This document shows, one piece after another, positions 22,944 through 35,694 of a stretch of 64,000 bases of DNA. The notes beneath the pieces are model-generated. The model did no database searches, was not told the DNA's origin, and saw only the letters and a program-made list of their open reading frames with translations. The DNA is from Sipunculus nudus (taxonomy: Eukaryota; Annelida; Sipuncula; Golfingiida; Sipunculidae). The position numbers and the translations under genes were made by a program. Within the stretch, counting starts at the first letter, position 1. Every line of letters starts with the position of its first letter. The stretch lies in contig CM049314.1 of NCBI GenBank assembly GCA_026874595.1, forward strand, positions 51,071,812 to 51,135,811, written 5' to 3'.

Positions 22944-23253
22944 TTTTTTTATTGAAACAATAACATTACATCTTGTTAACAGTTACAAACATAAAAACAT
23001 ACAATTACATACACAGGTGCTTGTAACACATGATATGAAATCTTGACAGCCAGTTCTTCATTTGGGAAATTAGGTTTTGTGTTTCTCTACACTCATAAAA
23101 CAGATGTAACAAAGTTTCCTCTTCAGACATGCATAAAGAGCAAAGTATGGTTTCTTTTTTTCCGATAAGATATAAAAAAGGGTTTAAGGCTATGCATCTA
23201 TGAAGTAATTTAAACTGGAACATCCTTAAATCTTCTGGTATTGTTATGTTTTT
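22944..23253 (-). pseudogene. L1/Tx1-type retrotransposon, 3' end of ORF2 (zinc-binding C-terminus)
   Basis: The minus-strand frame at 23223-23005 encodes the C-terminal zinc-binding region typical of L1-type ORF2 proteins: FQFKLLHR, then CSLC, then HLFYEC, a Cys/His cluster. A short 3' tail follows, ending with AATAAA merged into a poly-A run (the T run at about 22944-22951 on the plus strand), which marks the element's 3' end. Upstream codons continue at 27906 after a 4.65-kb insertion; FKNIT at the far side joins NITIPEDLR here. Enzymatic function is lost. Confidence 0.85.
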
Positions 23254-26200
23254 TCGCTCAGCTGACTGTAAGTCATCTGAGCTATAGCAATCACCCTATG
23301 TCTGTTGTCTGTCTGGCCGTCCGGCCATCTGTCCGTTAACAGGGCACACATCCTAACCGCTGGATCTGGAATCTTCTTCCTTGACATCCAGGGAGGTCAA
23401 TGAAAATTCTCCTTGAAAACCTTGAATTAGGTCTCTGTTACCCATATTCTTCGAGCTATGGGGCTCCGAAGTACCCCTCAGAATAATGGAAAATTTGATA
23501 CAAAAGCTCAAGTATCTGAACAAATAATGCATTGATCACCATGGTTCTTTGCATGGATATTGATCAAGGAGTGTTTCATCAGTTTCTGCAGACTGGTGGC
23601 GCTACCTGTATTTTTAGCTCAGCTGACTATAAGTCATCTGAGCTATAGTCGTGGTCCATTGTCCGTCTGTCCGTCCGTCTGTCCGTAGATGTGGCACGTT
23701 TTGAAACCGTAAGACCTAGGAATCCTAAATTCGGCATAGTGTTAGATGTCCCCAAGATCTCCTACCAAGCCAAAAACTGGGTCTTTGTGACTTTGTTCCT
23801 TTGAGAAATTAAGGAAAAACCTCAATTTTTTATTAAAAACCTATTTTCACACTTCAGGGCTGCCTAATATCAAAACCACTCATCTGTTTTTCCTCATATT
23901 TACCATAAATATTGGTAACAAAATGCATTTTGTAAAAAATTGGTAAAGAAATTTGATCACTTAACACAAAACTTGTTAAAGCTATGGACTTTTTTTCAAG
24001 TAATATAACTTTAATTAATCAAAATTAAATTGTATACCCAAAATTAGATCAAAATCTTTTAAATTTTTAAAAATATTAACAAAAATAAAAAATTGGTACC
24101 TTAAATTTTGCCTAACTTTGACCATGGCACGTTTTTTTCCTGTAAGTACTGTGGATTTAATTTTCTCAGCATGTTGTTGTTAGCATTTTGTCTGTTAACA
24201 CCAAAAATTTGAAACCAGTTGATCAAAAACTGTAGATTTTATTCAAGTTTTCAAGCACCATGTAACATATTGTTTACATCAGGCTAGTGTTATGCAGTGT
24301 GCAAGAGCTCAGCTCCCCAGCTTAAGCTCTAAGTTCCTAAAATTTGGCATACAATTAGATGTCTCCAAAATTCCCTACCATGCCAAGAATTTGGTCACTA
24401 GGACTTAATACCTTTGAGATATTAATGAAAAACTTCATTTTTCAATTAAAAACCCATTGTTACACTTCAATACTGCCTAATATCAAAACCACTGATCTGA
24501 CTTTAATCATATATAATATACATGTTTTTCTATACATTCTCTGTGCACATGCCAGAAATGATGTCAGTATTGCGTAATTGTTTTAAGTTATGGGCCCAAA
24601 CATAATGCACTTTGTAAAAAATCAAGAAATATATTTACTCCCTTAACAAGGGGCTAGCTGAAGCTAGAGATTTTTTGTCAGGGATGTAACATTATTTAAT
24701 CAAGATTCAATTGAATACCCAAAATTAGTTCTGAATTTTTAAAATTTTATAAGTTATTAGTATAAATAAAAAATTAGTACCTTAAATTTTGCCCAACTTT
24801 GACCATTTCACTTTTGTTTCATGTGAGCTCTGTTTATATAATTTTCATATCATGCACACATAAGGATTTCAGCGTTTTAGTTTAGAAAGCTGAAAGAAAT
24901 TGGCCAAAAATTGTAGCTTTTATTTATGTTTTTATGAGACCATGTCAGACCTTGGCTCTCTCCAGCCCTTCTTGAGTCACCTGTATGTTGACCTTGTTGA
25001 ACTTTTAGCAAATTATGCACACTTGAGGCGAGGCATATACTTGGCAGCAAGGCAGGTTATGGCCAGCCACAGTTGATCCAGGTGTCCAACCCAACTCATC
25101 TAGTAGTTTTAACCAACAACACAACAATGAACAATAAATTAAATATATTTTTATTGGTTTTTAATAACAAATTAAAGAAAAATAGAAAAGGAATATGTTA
25201 GTTTATAATAACAGGAAATTAACTTGCAGTTACTGATGATATAAGAATCTTGTATCTATGGATAGAATGTCACCTATTCCAAATAACACCATGCAGTCAC
25301 CTATGGTATTTTTCAGTTCAATTTTAATAATAAAAAAGTAAATCATATTATTCATTACTAATCATTAGGGATCATATGAAGGAAATTAATGATAGACAAA
25401 GATGCGGTTGATAATATTAATCTAGATTCCCACTGTGTCTAGTGTGTACATTGATGTGAAATTAGTCCAAAATGAGTATATTATATTTATTTTTTTTTTT
25501 AATATAAATAAAAGCCATAAAACCAGGTAATTATGATCATTATTTAAATGTGTGAATTTTCTATATTCTGCATTCTCAACATCATTGTTTGGTGAAAACT
25601 GAATAAATACCAGACATGGTGCGAATACTTTGCAATTGTATTTAAATACAAATATGAATATGTACTCCATTATAAAATTTCTTGCATAAAGAATGGGAAT
25701 TCAGGTAAAAATGAAAGTATATGAATACCAGTGCAAATACTTTCAAAATGTATTCATGAATGCATTCATGAATATATTCTTTAATATTATTTTAATAATC
25801 ATTTCAGTTATATTTCATTTTAAAAAATCATACGATTCTCCTATTATTTAAAAAAAAAAATATTTGGGACAATATTTGTAATTTTTTTTAATAAATAGTT
25901 AAACTCTTATATTATACGTTCTGCTTATAAGTTATATGGCCAAGTCAAAATCTGTGTGACAATAGTACTCCGTTTGTTAATAAAATAAATGAAATCAATC
26001 CTCTTTCCTGTCTCCAAAGGTACTATCAAAATCCTACATAAGCTCAACAAAAACAACTCATAATACAGCTTATATTTATTACCACACAAAACCAGCATGT
26101 GCCTCATTTCTAAATCATATTTTTTTATCATATTTAACAGCTGAGCGCCGTGACCCATAGGTCCCTTGTTTATAAAACTTAATGTAAGTTCATTATGTAA

Positions 26201-27905
26201 ATATATTTAGATGATATGGATAGTCAAGATTTTTATTAGTTCTAAATGGACAGTATTTTTAATGCTAGTTTTAGGTCAGTATTATAATATTCAGTAGCTT
26301 AAATCCAAGTATCTGGTTGGTTAGTCAGGTTTAGGAACATGTACTTAAGGGCTTTACAGGCCTCTGATGGACAGGCACTTTTAGACATCACAGGACTCTG
26401 TTCTGTTTTTATTTAAATTCATAAGGTCTCATATTATTAGATTAGAAACTTTTTAAAGGAAGATCTTATGATCATTTTTGTAGTTAGAAATGTCAACCTT
26501 CAATATTTTGGATACATATTTTAATTGGTGAACTAAGAAGAAAATAAACTTTATTATTACCATATAGATGGACTTTATCATGATTGGTGGGGAAAAGTGA
26601 ACAAGAAAACATGGATGTATATATGAAATCTACATGGAGCTAATTCCCCCGTTTTCTTGGATGCCCAAAACTGAATAAATACCAGACATGGTGAAGTACT
26701 TTGCAAATGTATTTGAATGCAAATATGAATATTTACTCCATAATTTCATGCATAAGGATAGGAATACAGGTAAAAATGAAAGTATTTGAATGCAAATGCA
26801 TTCATGAATATATTCTATAATATTATTTTAATAATCATTTATTTCGAAAATATTATTAAAAAATCTTTGCTGAAAGAAACAGATGATACTGCTATTATTT
26901 TTAATTTTAATTATATTTGACAAAATATTTGTTATTAATTTTTAGTAAATAGTTTTAACTTTTCAAATAATTCTGCTACAATGTAGGTAAAGTTTTATGG
27001 CTAAGTCAAAACCTGTGTGATAATAACACACCATTTCCAACTGTAAATAATATAAAGGACATCAATTCTCTTCCCTGTCTCAAAGGGTATCATCAAAATC
27101 TTACATAACTTGAGTTAAACACTGTCAACTCATAATAGAGCTTAAATTACCACACAAAACCAGCCTTTGCCTACCTCCTCATCCAAATCATATTTTGTGA
27201 TCATATATAACAGCTGAGCTGTGACCCATGGGTCCCTTGTTTAAAAGTTTTAACACATTTTTTTCTCTATTTTTTGAGACCTTCAAAGATGAGGTCTTCC
27301 GTTTATAAGGCATAAATTGTACCCATTGGTCCTAGAATCTTCTAACTTGACATCCAGGGAGGTCTGTGAAAAATATTACCCATATTCCCTGAGCTAAGGG
27401 GCTTAAAAGCATCCCCCAGCATAATTAAAGTTTTGATACCAAGCAGTGCAGAAATCATAACCACTGGACCTGAAATCTTCTAACTTAAAATCCAGGGAGG
27501 TCCATGAAAAGTCTCCTCGGAAACGTGAAATTAGATCTCTGTTACCCATATTTTCTGAGTTATGGGGCTTATAATCAACCCTCAGAATAATTGAAAATTT
27601 AACCAAAATAGGGCACAAATCATAACCATTGGTCCCAGAATCTTCTTACTTGATATCCTGAGAGTTCCTCAAAAGTTCTCCCCAGAAACCTTAAATTCTG
27701 TCACTGTGACCTATATTCTGGGGTTTTTGGGTATGTTTAATGCAAAAATTGCCGGATACCTCAGGAAAGATTGGTTGGATTGTCATCAAATTTGTTGTGC
27801 TTATGGGTCTTGATGAACTTAAGCTAATATACATGAACAATGATGCCACCTACATTATTTTAACAAGTTGCCTGTGCAAGGACATATTGTCAACATGTCA
27901 GTCGG
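23254..27905 (+). mobile_element. Compound B-type Helentron insertion inside the L1 element
   Basis: Starts with CGCTCAGCTGACTG and the B1 body (23254-23612, with decayed palindrome GGTGGCGCTACC), is interrupted by a B2 element (23613-27241), then returns to diverged B1 sequence (27242-27900). Its right limit reads GTCAGTCGGCTGAC rather than a normal B 3' end. TGTTATGTT stands on both sides (about 23241-23249 and 27910-27918), a 9-bp repeat that T-T insertion does not predict. Confidence 0.65.
23613..27241 (+). mobile_element. Helentron-like element, family B2, copy b, with duplicated 3' region
   Basis: 5' hairpin from 23616; then GTCCGTCC microsatellite and B2 body. Two successive B-type 3' ends occur: CAGCTGAGCGCCG...CTTGTT ending near 26170 and CAGCTGAGC...CTTGTTT ending near 27241. 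The 580 bp before each (about 25590-26170 and 26670-27241) are diverged copies of one another. The element also repeats a roughly 650-bp internal block (GATGTC(C/T)CCAA... at about 23747 and 24359). Very similar to the copy at 31.35 kb. Confidence 0.8.
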
Positions 27906-29170
27906 CTGACTGTTATGTTCTTAAAGGCCTCAAATAGAAGATTATGGTAGTCACTGTTCATATCTCTATTCCATTTTTCTATAATTTTCAAGGGTTTGGT
28001 ATATATATTTAGAACTAATTCTGTATATACTGCTTATGTAACCCTTTTCATTTCAATGATTCTTTCAAGACTTCATTTATATGCTGGATTTGAATGAAGT
28101 TCATTCATGGTTACCATTTTCCTCCAATGAGATGGAATTGCATCTACCGTATAATTCTCATGTACTGCATTTTATTTATACTTATATGAAACTTCTATTT
28201 TAATTCAGTGTGGGATAAAAACAGATATTTATTTCCAATTTGCTTAGTGATGTCTTTAATAGATGGTATTCCTGCTTTATGCCAAGTTTTGTTATAAACA
28301 ATATTATTGTCTACTTTAAAATGTGAATTAAAGAATATTACTTCTGATAGTATTTCATCACATTTACATATTTAAAGTTATATTTCCTCCGCATCTCAAG
28401 TACTTCTTTCCAGAATGTATTGCATGTATTCCTTAAATAACCTAAATCTTGTGATTTTAAGTTGCATTTGAATATAAACGGGCCTAATTTTTTGAGCTGC
28501 AGATTAACTATTTGTCTCCATCCATCATCAGTTGTCCAGAAACAAATCTTTTGATCCATCCAATTTTTAATGCTGCCATTTTGGATTTTAAATGAGTCAT
28601 ACTTAGCCCCCCTTTATCTAATGGTGCAATTAAGGTTGATCTTTTTATTTTTTCCTGCTTTCCCCATATAAACTTATACAACAAATATTCAATTTCTTTA
28701 ACATAACTTAATGGAGGATTTGGCAGAACTTGTAAGGCATATGTTAACTGTGATAAGATGTGAGTTTTTATGATAGCTATTTCACCTGATAGTGTCATTG
28801 ATCTTGTCGACTATTTATATACAGTTGATTTTATTTTAATCAGAATTTCCTTGTAATTGATATCTTTCAAATATCTGCCAATCTGGATGTAAATAAATAC
28901 CCAGAATTTTAATTGGATCTGTATACCATTTCAGTCCCAAATTCTGTATATCCTGATTTAAATTATTAATTTCATCATCTATTACTGGAATAATCACAGT
29001 TTTGTCTAATTTATTCTTAAGGCCTGATATTTCCTGAAAATGTTTAAATGTTGAAATAGCTTCCTTTTTTGAATGGTAACCCCGTGTCAAAAACAGAGCA
29101 GTATCATCAGCATTTTGAATTAGTTTGTGTTCTCTCCCTCCAACAGTAATCCCAATAATTTTTTAATTAT
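27906..29170 (-). pseudogene. L1/Tx1-type retrotransposon, ORF2 middle part
   Basis: Minus-strand coding remnant. From 29165 downward it carries the RT catalytic region with NADDTALFL where the family has Y/F-x-DD, so the first motif residue is Asn, then the palm-connection region (GLKWYTDPIKILGIYLHP) and the downstream L1 segment with LTYALQVLPNPP, KFIWG, KIKRSTLIAPLDKGGLSMTHL (read in pieces) and, nearer 27920, EKWNRDMNSDYHNLLFEAF. Frameshifts and stops separate these pieces (breaks near 28830, 28550 and 28200). It continues upstream beyond the D element at 29171-30131. Confidence 0.85.
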
Positions 29171-30131
29171 TGTATCGCCAGACATAGTCTGGAGATACTA
29201 TGGTTTAGGCATGGTTGCACCGCCGCTGCCGCCGCAGAGATTTCTTTTGGACACAATAACTCAAAAAATATTTCACGGATCTTTAGCAAACTTGGTATAT
29301 GTATAGATATGGGTGAGAGGACGACGCCTATTTAAAATGAGGTCATGACCTCAACTAGGAGAGTGACCTTGACCTTGAATAGGTTCAATTTTGGGGAAAA
29401 TCACACAAATTCTTGAATATCTCAAGAAAACTTGCATGGATTGATCCCAAAATCAAGTTGATCGAAGATCATGGATAGGGTTGTCATGTTCCAGAAACTG
29501 GTGGCGCCACCTATTATTCTTTACTTGTTTTCATGCCGTTTAATATCCCCAAAATAGCTACTTGACAGTACTGTGAGCATTATAAGTCAAAAACTAATGG
29601 ACAGATTTCTTTCATATTATGCAAATACATAGATATGGGTTATGGGATGATGTTAATTTAAATTGGGGTCATGACCTTTCCAATGAGTGGCCTTGACCTT
29701 GAATATTGCCATATATGGTGAAAATCACACAAAATCATTAATTTCTCAATAAGGGATGCATTGATTGGTCCAAAAATCAACTTGAACGAAGATCTTGGAT
29801 AGTGTTGTCATGAACAGGAAACAGGTGGTGCCACCTGTTATTCTTTTACTTGTTTTCGTGCCGTTTCATACCCCATCATTGCCACTTAACAGTATTGTGA
29901 GCATTATAAGTCAAAAACTAATGGACAGATTTCTTGCATATACATAGACATAGGTTAGGGGATGATGTATATTGAAATTTGGATCATGACCTTTTCTATG
30001 AGAATGACCTTTTTCATGAGTGTGGTCTGATATTAATTGTTGCTGAAGATGGGGGGCCTATTCTTAAAGGGGGGGGGGGGGGATTAATTGTCTGGCGATA
30101 CTATGGCACCTGCGGTGCCAAGAAATATCTA
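29171..30131 (+). mobile_element. Helentron-like element, family D, copy 1
   Basis: The 5' end TGTATCGCCAGAC pairs with GTCTGGAGATAC to form a hairpin. The exact inverse GTCTGGCGATAC is at 30090-30101, followed by a perfect 3' hairpin GGCACCTGCGGTGCC (30105-30119) and AAGAAATATCTA. It splits the L1 RT frame between two Ts. Two internal units hold GGTGGCGCCACC (29500-29511) and a variant (about 29826). TGACCTTGACCTTGA motifs occur near 29363. A G run precedes the 3' end (about 30069-30082). Confidence 0.85.
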
Positions 30132-30788
30132 TTTCCGAATTTGGATTGCTAATATTTCTGAAGCTAAAATAAATAAATATGGAGACAAAGGACATCCTTG
30201 TCTAAAGCCACGAGTTATTGTGAAATAATCTGATGCCCAACCTCTGTTTATTATACAACTGCTCATATCAGAATAGAGATTATTTATCCATTTTTTAAAT
30301 GTATTTCCAAAATTAAATAAATCTAAATTTTTTTATGGGTCCATTCTAAAAAATGGAAAGCTTTTTCAAAATCTATAGATATAAAGTAGCTTTCTATATT
30401 GTGTTTTTTTGAATAGGCAAATAAGTCTGTAATTTTTAAAATATTTTCTTCAATGTATCTGTTTTTAATTAATCCTGTTTGGTCCGGGCTTATTAATTTT
30501 TCTAATACATTTTTTAGTCTGTTAGCTAGAGTTTTAGCGATAATCTTATAATCAGTATTTAACATTGAAAGGGGACGCCAATTCTTTAAAAGTAGTGTTT
30601 CCTTTTCCTTTCTTTGGAATAAACAAAGAATGTCTTGTTGCATGGTAGATGGTGGAATACATATATTGAAGGAATGAGTTAATTCATTTATATAATATTC
30701 TTTTATTTCCTCCCAAAAGACTCTGTAAAATTCTGCTGGGAGACCATCAGGTCCAGGTGTTTTATTGAGCTGAATAACTTTATATATA
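30132..30788 (-). pseudogene. L1/Tx1-type retrotransposon, reverse transcriptase N-terminal part
   Basis: The minus frame from about 30785 to 30335 encodes NKTPGPDGLPAEFY, NWRPLSMLNTDYKIIAKTLA, ISPDQTGLIKNRYIEENI and ISIDFEKAF, in the order expected for fingers and palm motifs of an L1/Tx1 RT, including the Asp of FEKAF's block. Downstream (30330-30140) are FGNTFKKWI, GFRQGCPLSPYLFILASEIL, with one stop after a DP pair near 30330. The upstream part (endonuclease, ORF1) is absent: a B element abuts at 30789 and L1 sequence does not resume on its far side. Confidence 0.9.
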
Positions 30789-33700
30789 CTTTTTAGCTCA
30801 GCTGACTTAAAGTCTCTGTTACCCATATCCTTCGAGCTATGGGGCCCCAAAGTACCCCCCAGAATAGTCAAAAATTTCATACAAAAACTTAAATATCTCA
30901 CTAACTACATCACTGATGGTCATGATTTTTGGCATACATATTGATCATGAGTTGTTTTATCAGATCCTTCAGACTGGTGGCGCCACCTGTATTTGTTCGG
31001 GTGTTTATACGAATTTTTTTCTCAATTTTTTAGACCTTTAAGATATGAACATCTGTTAACAGGGCACAAATCATAACAACTGGACCAAGAATCTTAATTC
31101 TAGACACACAGGGAGACCCATGAAAAGTCTCCATGGACACCTGAAATTAGGTCTCTGTTACCCATATTCTTTAAGCTTTTTGGCTCCAAAATACCCCCCA
31201 GAATAATGAAAAATTTGATACAAAAACTGCTGCATCTCAATAACTACAACACTGATGTTCATGATTTTTGGCATACATATTGATCATGAGGTGTTTCATC
31301 AGTTTCTGCAGACTTGGTGCGCCACCTCTATTTTTTTTTCAAATTTTTACTAATTTTTAGCTCAGCTGACTATAAGTCATCTGAGCTATAGTCGTGGTCC
31401 ATTGTCCGTCGTCCGTCCGTCTGTCCGTCCATCCGTCCGTCCGTAGATGTGGCACGTTTTGAAACCGTAAGACCTAGGAATCCAAAATTCGGCATAATGT
31501 TAGATGTCCCCAAGATCTCCTACCAAGCCGAAAACTGGGTGTTTGCAACTTCTTTCCTTTGAGAAATTAAGGAAAAACCTCAATTTTTTATTAAAAACCT
31601 ATTTTCACACTTCAGGACTGCCTAATATCAAAACCACTCATCTGTTTTACCTCATATTTACCATAAATATTCCTCTATATAGTTCCTATGTACATGCCAG
31701 AAATTATGTCTGTATTATTTAATTTAAAAAAGTTATGGGCCCAAACATAATGCATTTTGTAAAAAATCAGAAAAGATATTTGATCACTTAACACAAAAAA
31801 TGTTAATGCTATGGACCTTTTTTTCAGTAATATAACTTTGATTAATCAAAATTTAATTGTATACCCAAAATTAGATCAAAATCTTTTAAATTTTTTAAAA
31901 TATTAATAAAAATAAAAAATTGGTACCTTAAATTTTGCCCAACTTTGACCATGGCACGTTTTTTTCCTGTAAGTACTGTGGATTTAATTTTCACAGCATG
32001 TTTTTGTTAGCATTTCAACTGTTAACACCAAAAATTTGAAACCAGTTGATCAAAAACTGTAGATTTTAATCAAGTTTTCAAGCACCATGTAACATTGTTT
32101 ACATCAAGCTAGTGTTATGCAGTTTGCAAGAGCTCAGCTCCCCAGCTTCAGCTCTAAGTTCCTTAAATTCGGCATACAGTTAGATGTCTCCAAAATGCCC
32201 TACCATGCCAAGAATTTGGTCACTAGGACATTCGAGATATTAATAAAAAACTTCATTTTTCCATTAAAAACCCATTGTTACACTTCAAGACTGCCTAATA
32301 TCAAAACCACTGATCTGACTTTAATCATAAATAATATACATATTTTTCATTCTCTATGCACATGCCAGAATGATGTCAGTATTGTGTAATTGTTTTAACT
32401 TATGGGCCCAAACATAATGCACTTTGTAAAAAATCAAGAAATATATTTACTCCCTTAACAAGAGCATTGCTGAAGCTAGAGATTTTTTTGTCAGGGATGT
32501 AACATTATTTAATCAAGATTCAATTGAATACCCAAAATTAGTTCTGAATTTTTCAAATTTTATTTAGTATAAATATAAAATTAGTACCTTAAATTTTGCC
32601 CAACTGTGACCATGGCATGTTTGTTTCCTGTGAGCACTGTTGATATAATTTTCATATCATGCACACATAAGCATTTCAGCTTTTTAGTTTAGAAAGCTGA
32701 AAGAAATTGGCCAAAAATTGTAGCTTTTATTAATGTTTTTTATGAGACCCTGTCAGACTTTGGCTCTCTCCAGCCCCTCTTGAGTCACCTGTATGTTGAC
32801 CTTGTTGACCTTTCATCAAATTATGCATGCTTGAGGCGAGGCATACATGGAATCCAGGCAGCTTATGGCAAGCCACAGTTGATCCAGGTGTCCAACCCAA
32901 CTCATCTAGTAGTTTTAACCAAGAACATAACAAAAACAATAAATTAATAAATTTTTATTGGTTTTTAATAACAAATTAAAGAAAAATAGAAAAGGAATTT
33001 GTTAGTTTATAATAACAGGAAATTAACTTGCAGTTACTGATGATATAAGAATCTTGTATCGATGGGTAGAATGTCACATATTCCAAATAATACCATGCAG
33101 TCACCTATGGCATTTTTCAGTTCAATTTTAATGATAAAGAAGTAAATCATATTATTCATTACTAATCATTAGGGATCATATGAAGGAAATTAGACAAAGA
33201 TGCAGTTGATAATATTAATCTAGATTCCTGCTGTGTCTAGTGTGTACATTGATGTGAAATTAGTCCAAAATGAATTTTTTACAGTTATTTTTTAATATAA
33301 ATAAAAGCCATAAAACCAGGTACTTATGATCATTATTTAAATGTGTGAATTTTGTATATTCTGGATTCTCAACATCATTGTTTGGTGAAAACTGAATAAA
33401 TTCCAGACATGGTGCAAATACTTTGTAATTGTATTTAAATATGAACATGATTTTGTACTCCATTATAAAATTTCTTGCATAAAGAATGGGAATTCAGGTA
33501 AAAATGAAAATATATGAATACTCGTGCAAATACTTTCAAAATGTATTCATGAATGCATTCATGAATATATTCTTTAATATTATTTTAATAATCATATCGG
33601 TTATATTTCATTTTAAAAAATCATATGATTCTCTTATTATTTTTAATAAAAATTATATTTGGGACAATATTTGTATTTTTTTTAATAAATAGTTAAACTC

Positions 33701-34694
33701 TTATATTATATGTTCTGCTTATAAGTTATATGGCCAAGTCAAAATCTGTGTGATAATAGTACTCCATTTGTTAGTAAAATAAATGAAATCAATCCTCTTC
33801 CCTGTCTCCAAAGGTACTATCAAAATCATACATAAGCTAAACAACAACAACTCATAATACAGCTTATATTTATTACCACACAAAACCAGCATGTGCCTCA
33901 TTTCTAAATAATATTTTTTTATCATATATTACAGCTGAGCGTCGTGACCCATAGGTCCCTTGTTTTCTGTTTTTTTGAGTCTTTACAGATGTTGTTATCT
34001 GTCAACAGGGTACAGATTGTAACAACTGGACCAAGAATCTTCATTCTTGTCATGCAAGGAGGCCCATGAAAAGTGTCTATGGAAACCTGAAATTAGGTCT
34101 CTGTTTCCCATATCCTTCAAGCTATAGGACTCCGAAGTATCCCTCAGAATAATGGACAATTTGATACAAAAGCTGAAGTATCTGAACAACTAATGCAGAG
34201 ATCACCATGATTCTTTGCATGGATATTGATTATGAAGTGTTTCATCAGTTTCTGCAGACTGGTGGTGCCACCTATATTTTATTCAGTTTTTTGAATTTTT
34301 TCTTTATTTTTGAGACCTTTAAGGATGCTGTCATCTGTTATCCTTCAAGCTATAGGACTCCAAAGTATCCCTCAGAATAATGGAAAATTTGATACAAAAG
34401 CTGAAGTATCTGAACAACCAATGCAGAGATCACCATGATTCTTTGCATGGATATTGACCATTAAGTGTTTTTATTAGTTTCTGCAGACTGGTGGAGCCAC
34501 CTTTATTTTTTTTTTAAAGTTTAGGCATTTTTTCTCTATTTTTGAGATATATAAATACAGACACGATCTTGGCCTGTTGGTTAATCTGTTTGATGCTTCA
34601 GTTGAATGGGTATATACTACCATTCAGATGATAAAATTTCCTTTTGCGAATCTCTTCCCAGTCAGCTGAGCGTCACGACCCATGGGTCACTTGT
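30789..34694 (+). mobile_element. Helentron-like element, family B1, copy c, split by B2
   Basis: 5' end AGCTCAGCTGACTT from 30795, with the rest of the hairpin and the GTCC tract deleted. Satellite units with GGTGGCGCCACC at 30976 and decayed versions at about 31315 and 34261. A B2 element occupies 31353-33964. The 3' end shows TCAGCTGAGC (34662-34671), hairpin TGGGTCA and CTTGTT near 34694. Confidence 0.75.
31353..33964 (+). mobile_element. Helentron-like element, family B2, copy c, 2.6 kb full length
   Basis: 5' hairpin from 31359, (GTCC)n at about 31400-31443, body with two diverged 650-bp blocks, and 3' end ACAGCTGAGCGTCGTGACCC...CTTGTT at 33931-33964. Closely matches 23.6-26.2 kb, including the TTCATGAATGCATTCATGAA palindromic stretch near 33546. 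No coding capacity. Confidence 0.85.
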
Positions 34695-34789
34695 TAGGTA
34701 GTGAAAGCACCATTAGCTTAAGAACATTATTGGTCTGCTCTGTATCCAGTTCATATATTATAATTTTGTGTGTGTGTGTTTATTGCAAT
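34695..34789. other. Short unassigned stretch with (GT)n
   Basis: Contains a short GT repeat near 34768-34780. No gene. Confidence 0.6.
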
Positions 34790-34837
34790 GGCAGGCCTTA
34801 TTTCCACTCCCCGGGAGTGGAAATAAGGAATGCTTAT
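34790..34837 (-). mobile_element. Family E terminal fragment, cut by a D element
   Basis: GGCAGGCCTTATTTCCACTC and the inverted GGGAGTGGAAATAAGGAATG match the right end of the family E element at 8.4 kb, read in the opposite direction. The D element starts exactly inside the next repeat, at CTTAT/TGTATCC. The opposite end of family E lies at 36736. Confidence 0.75.
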
Positions 34838-35694
34838 TGTATCCCCAGACAAAGTCAGGATACTGTGGCTTCACGACGGTCCCGCCGCTGCAGAAAAATC
34901 TTGTTAGCTGGATAACTCAAAAAATATTTTACTGATCTTTTTCAAACTTTACATTTGTATAGATATAGGTAAGAGAACGAAGCCTATTTAAAATTGGGTC
35001 ATGACCTTTGCTAGGAGAGTGAACTTGACCTTGAATAGGTCTATTTTTGCTGAAAATGACACAAATTCTTAAATATCTCAGGAAAGTTTGCATGAATTAG
35101 TCCAAAAATCAAGGTGACTGAAGATCTTGAATAGCCTAGTGATATGCTGGAAACTGGTGGCGCCACCTATTATCCTTTTCTTGTTTTTATGAAATTTAAT
35201 ACCCCCATAATTGCCACTTGACAGTACCGTGAGCATTATAAGTCAAAAACTAAAGGACAGATTTCTTTCATATCATGAACATGTAGAGAGATGGGTTATA
35301 GGATAAGGTCTATTTAAATTTGGGTCATGACCCTTACCGTTAGAGTGGCCTTGACCTTTAATATTTCCTTATTAGGTGAAAATCACACACCTCTTATGAT
35401 ATCTCCAGTGTTGATAGCCATATGGATTTCAAATGTGACTTATGTATGGCCTGCTACTAAAGTAAGAACCCTATAGGTTCTAGGGTAATGAGGTCAGAGG
35501 TCAAGGTCACTGGACTCACATCTTTAAAGATATTATGGAAGCATTTTAGGCCAAACTTTTCATTTCCAATCTTCCAACTTGAACATATAGCTCAATTGCC
35601 AAAAGTGGATGATCCATATCAAATTAGGGGGTCAAAGGTTAAGGCCACAGGAGCTATCTGTCAAAAATTAGTTTCCAGATGATAATTCCAGCTT
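34838..35694 (+). mobile_element. Helentron-like element, family D, copy 3, 5' part
   Basis: 5' hairpin TGTATCCCCAGAC with GTCAGGATAC, GGTGGCGCCACC at 35156-35167, TGACCTTGACC-type motifs and AGGTCAGAGGTCAAGGTCA near 35490-35508. It matches the first 1.0 kb of the intact copy at 50.7 kb, including a skip over part of the second unit. No D-type 3' end is found; the sequence passes into a B-type element. Confidence 0.75.
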
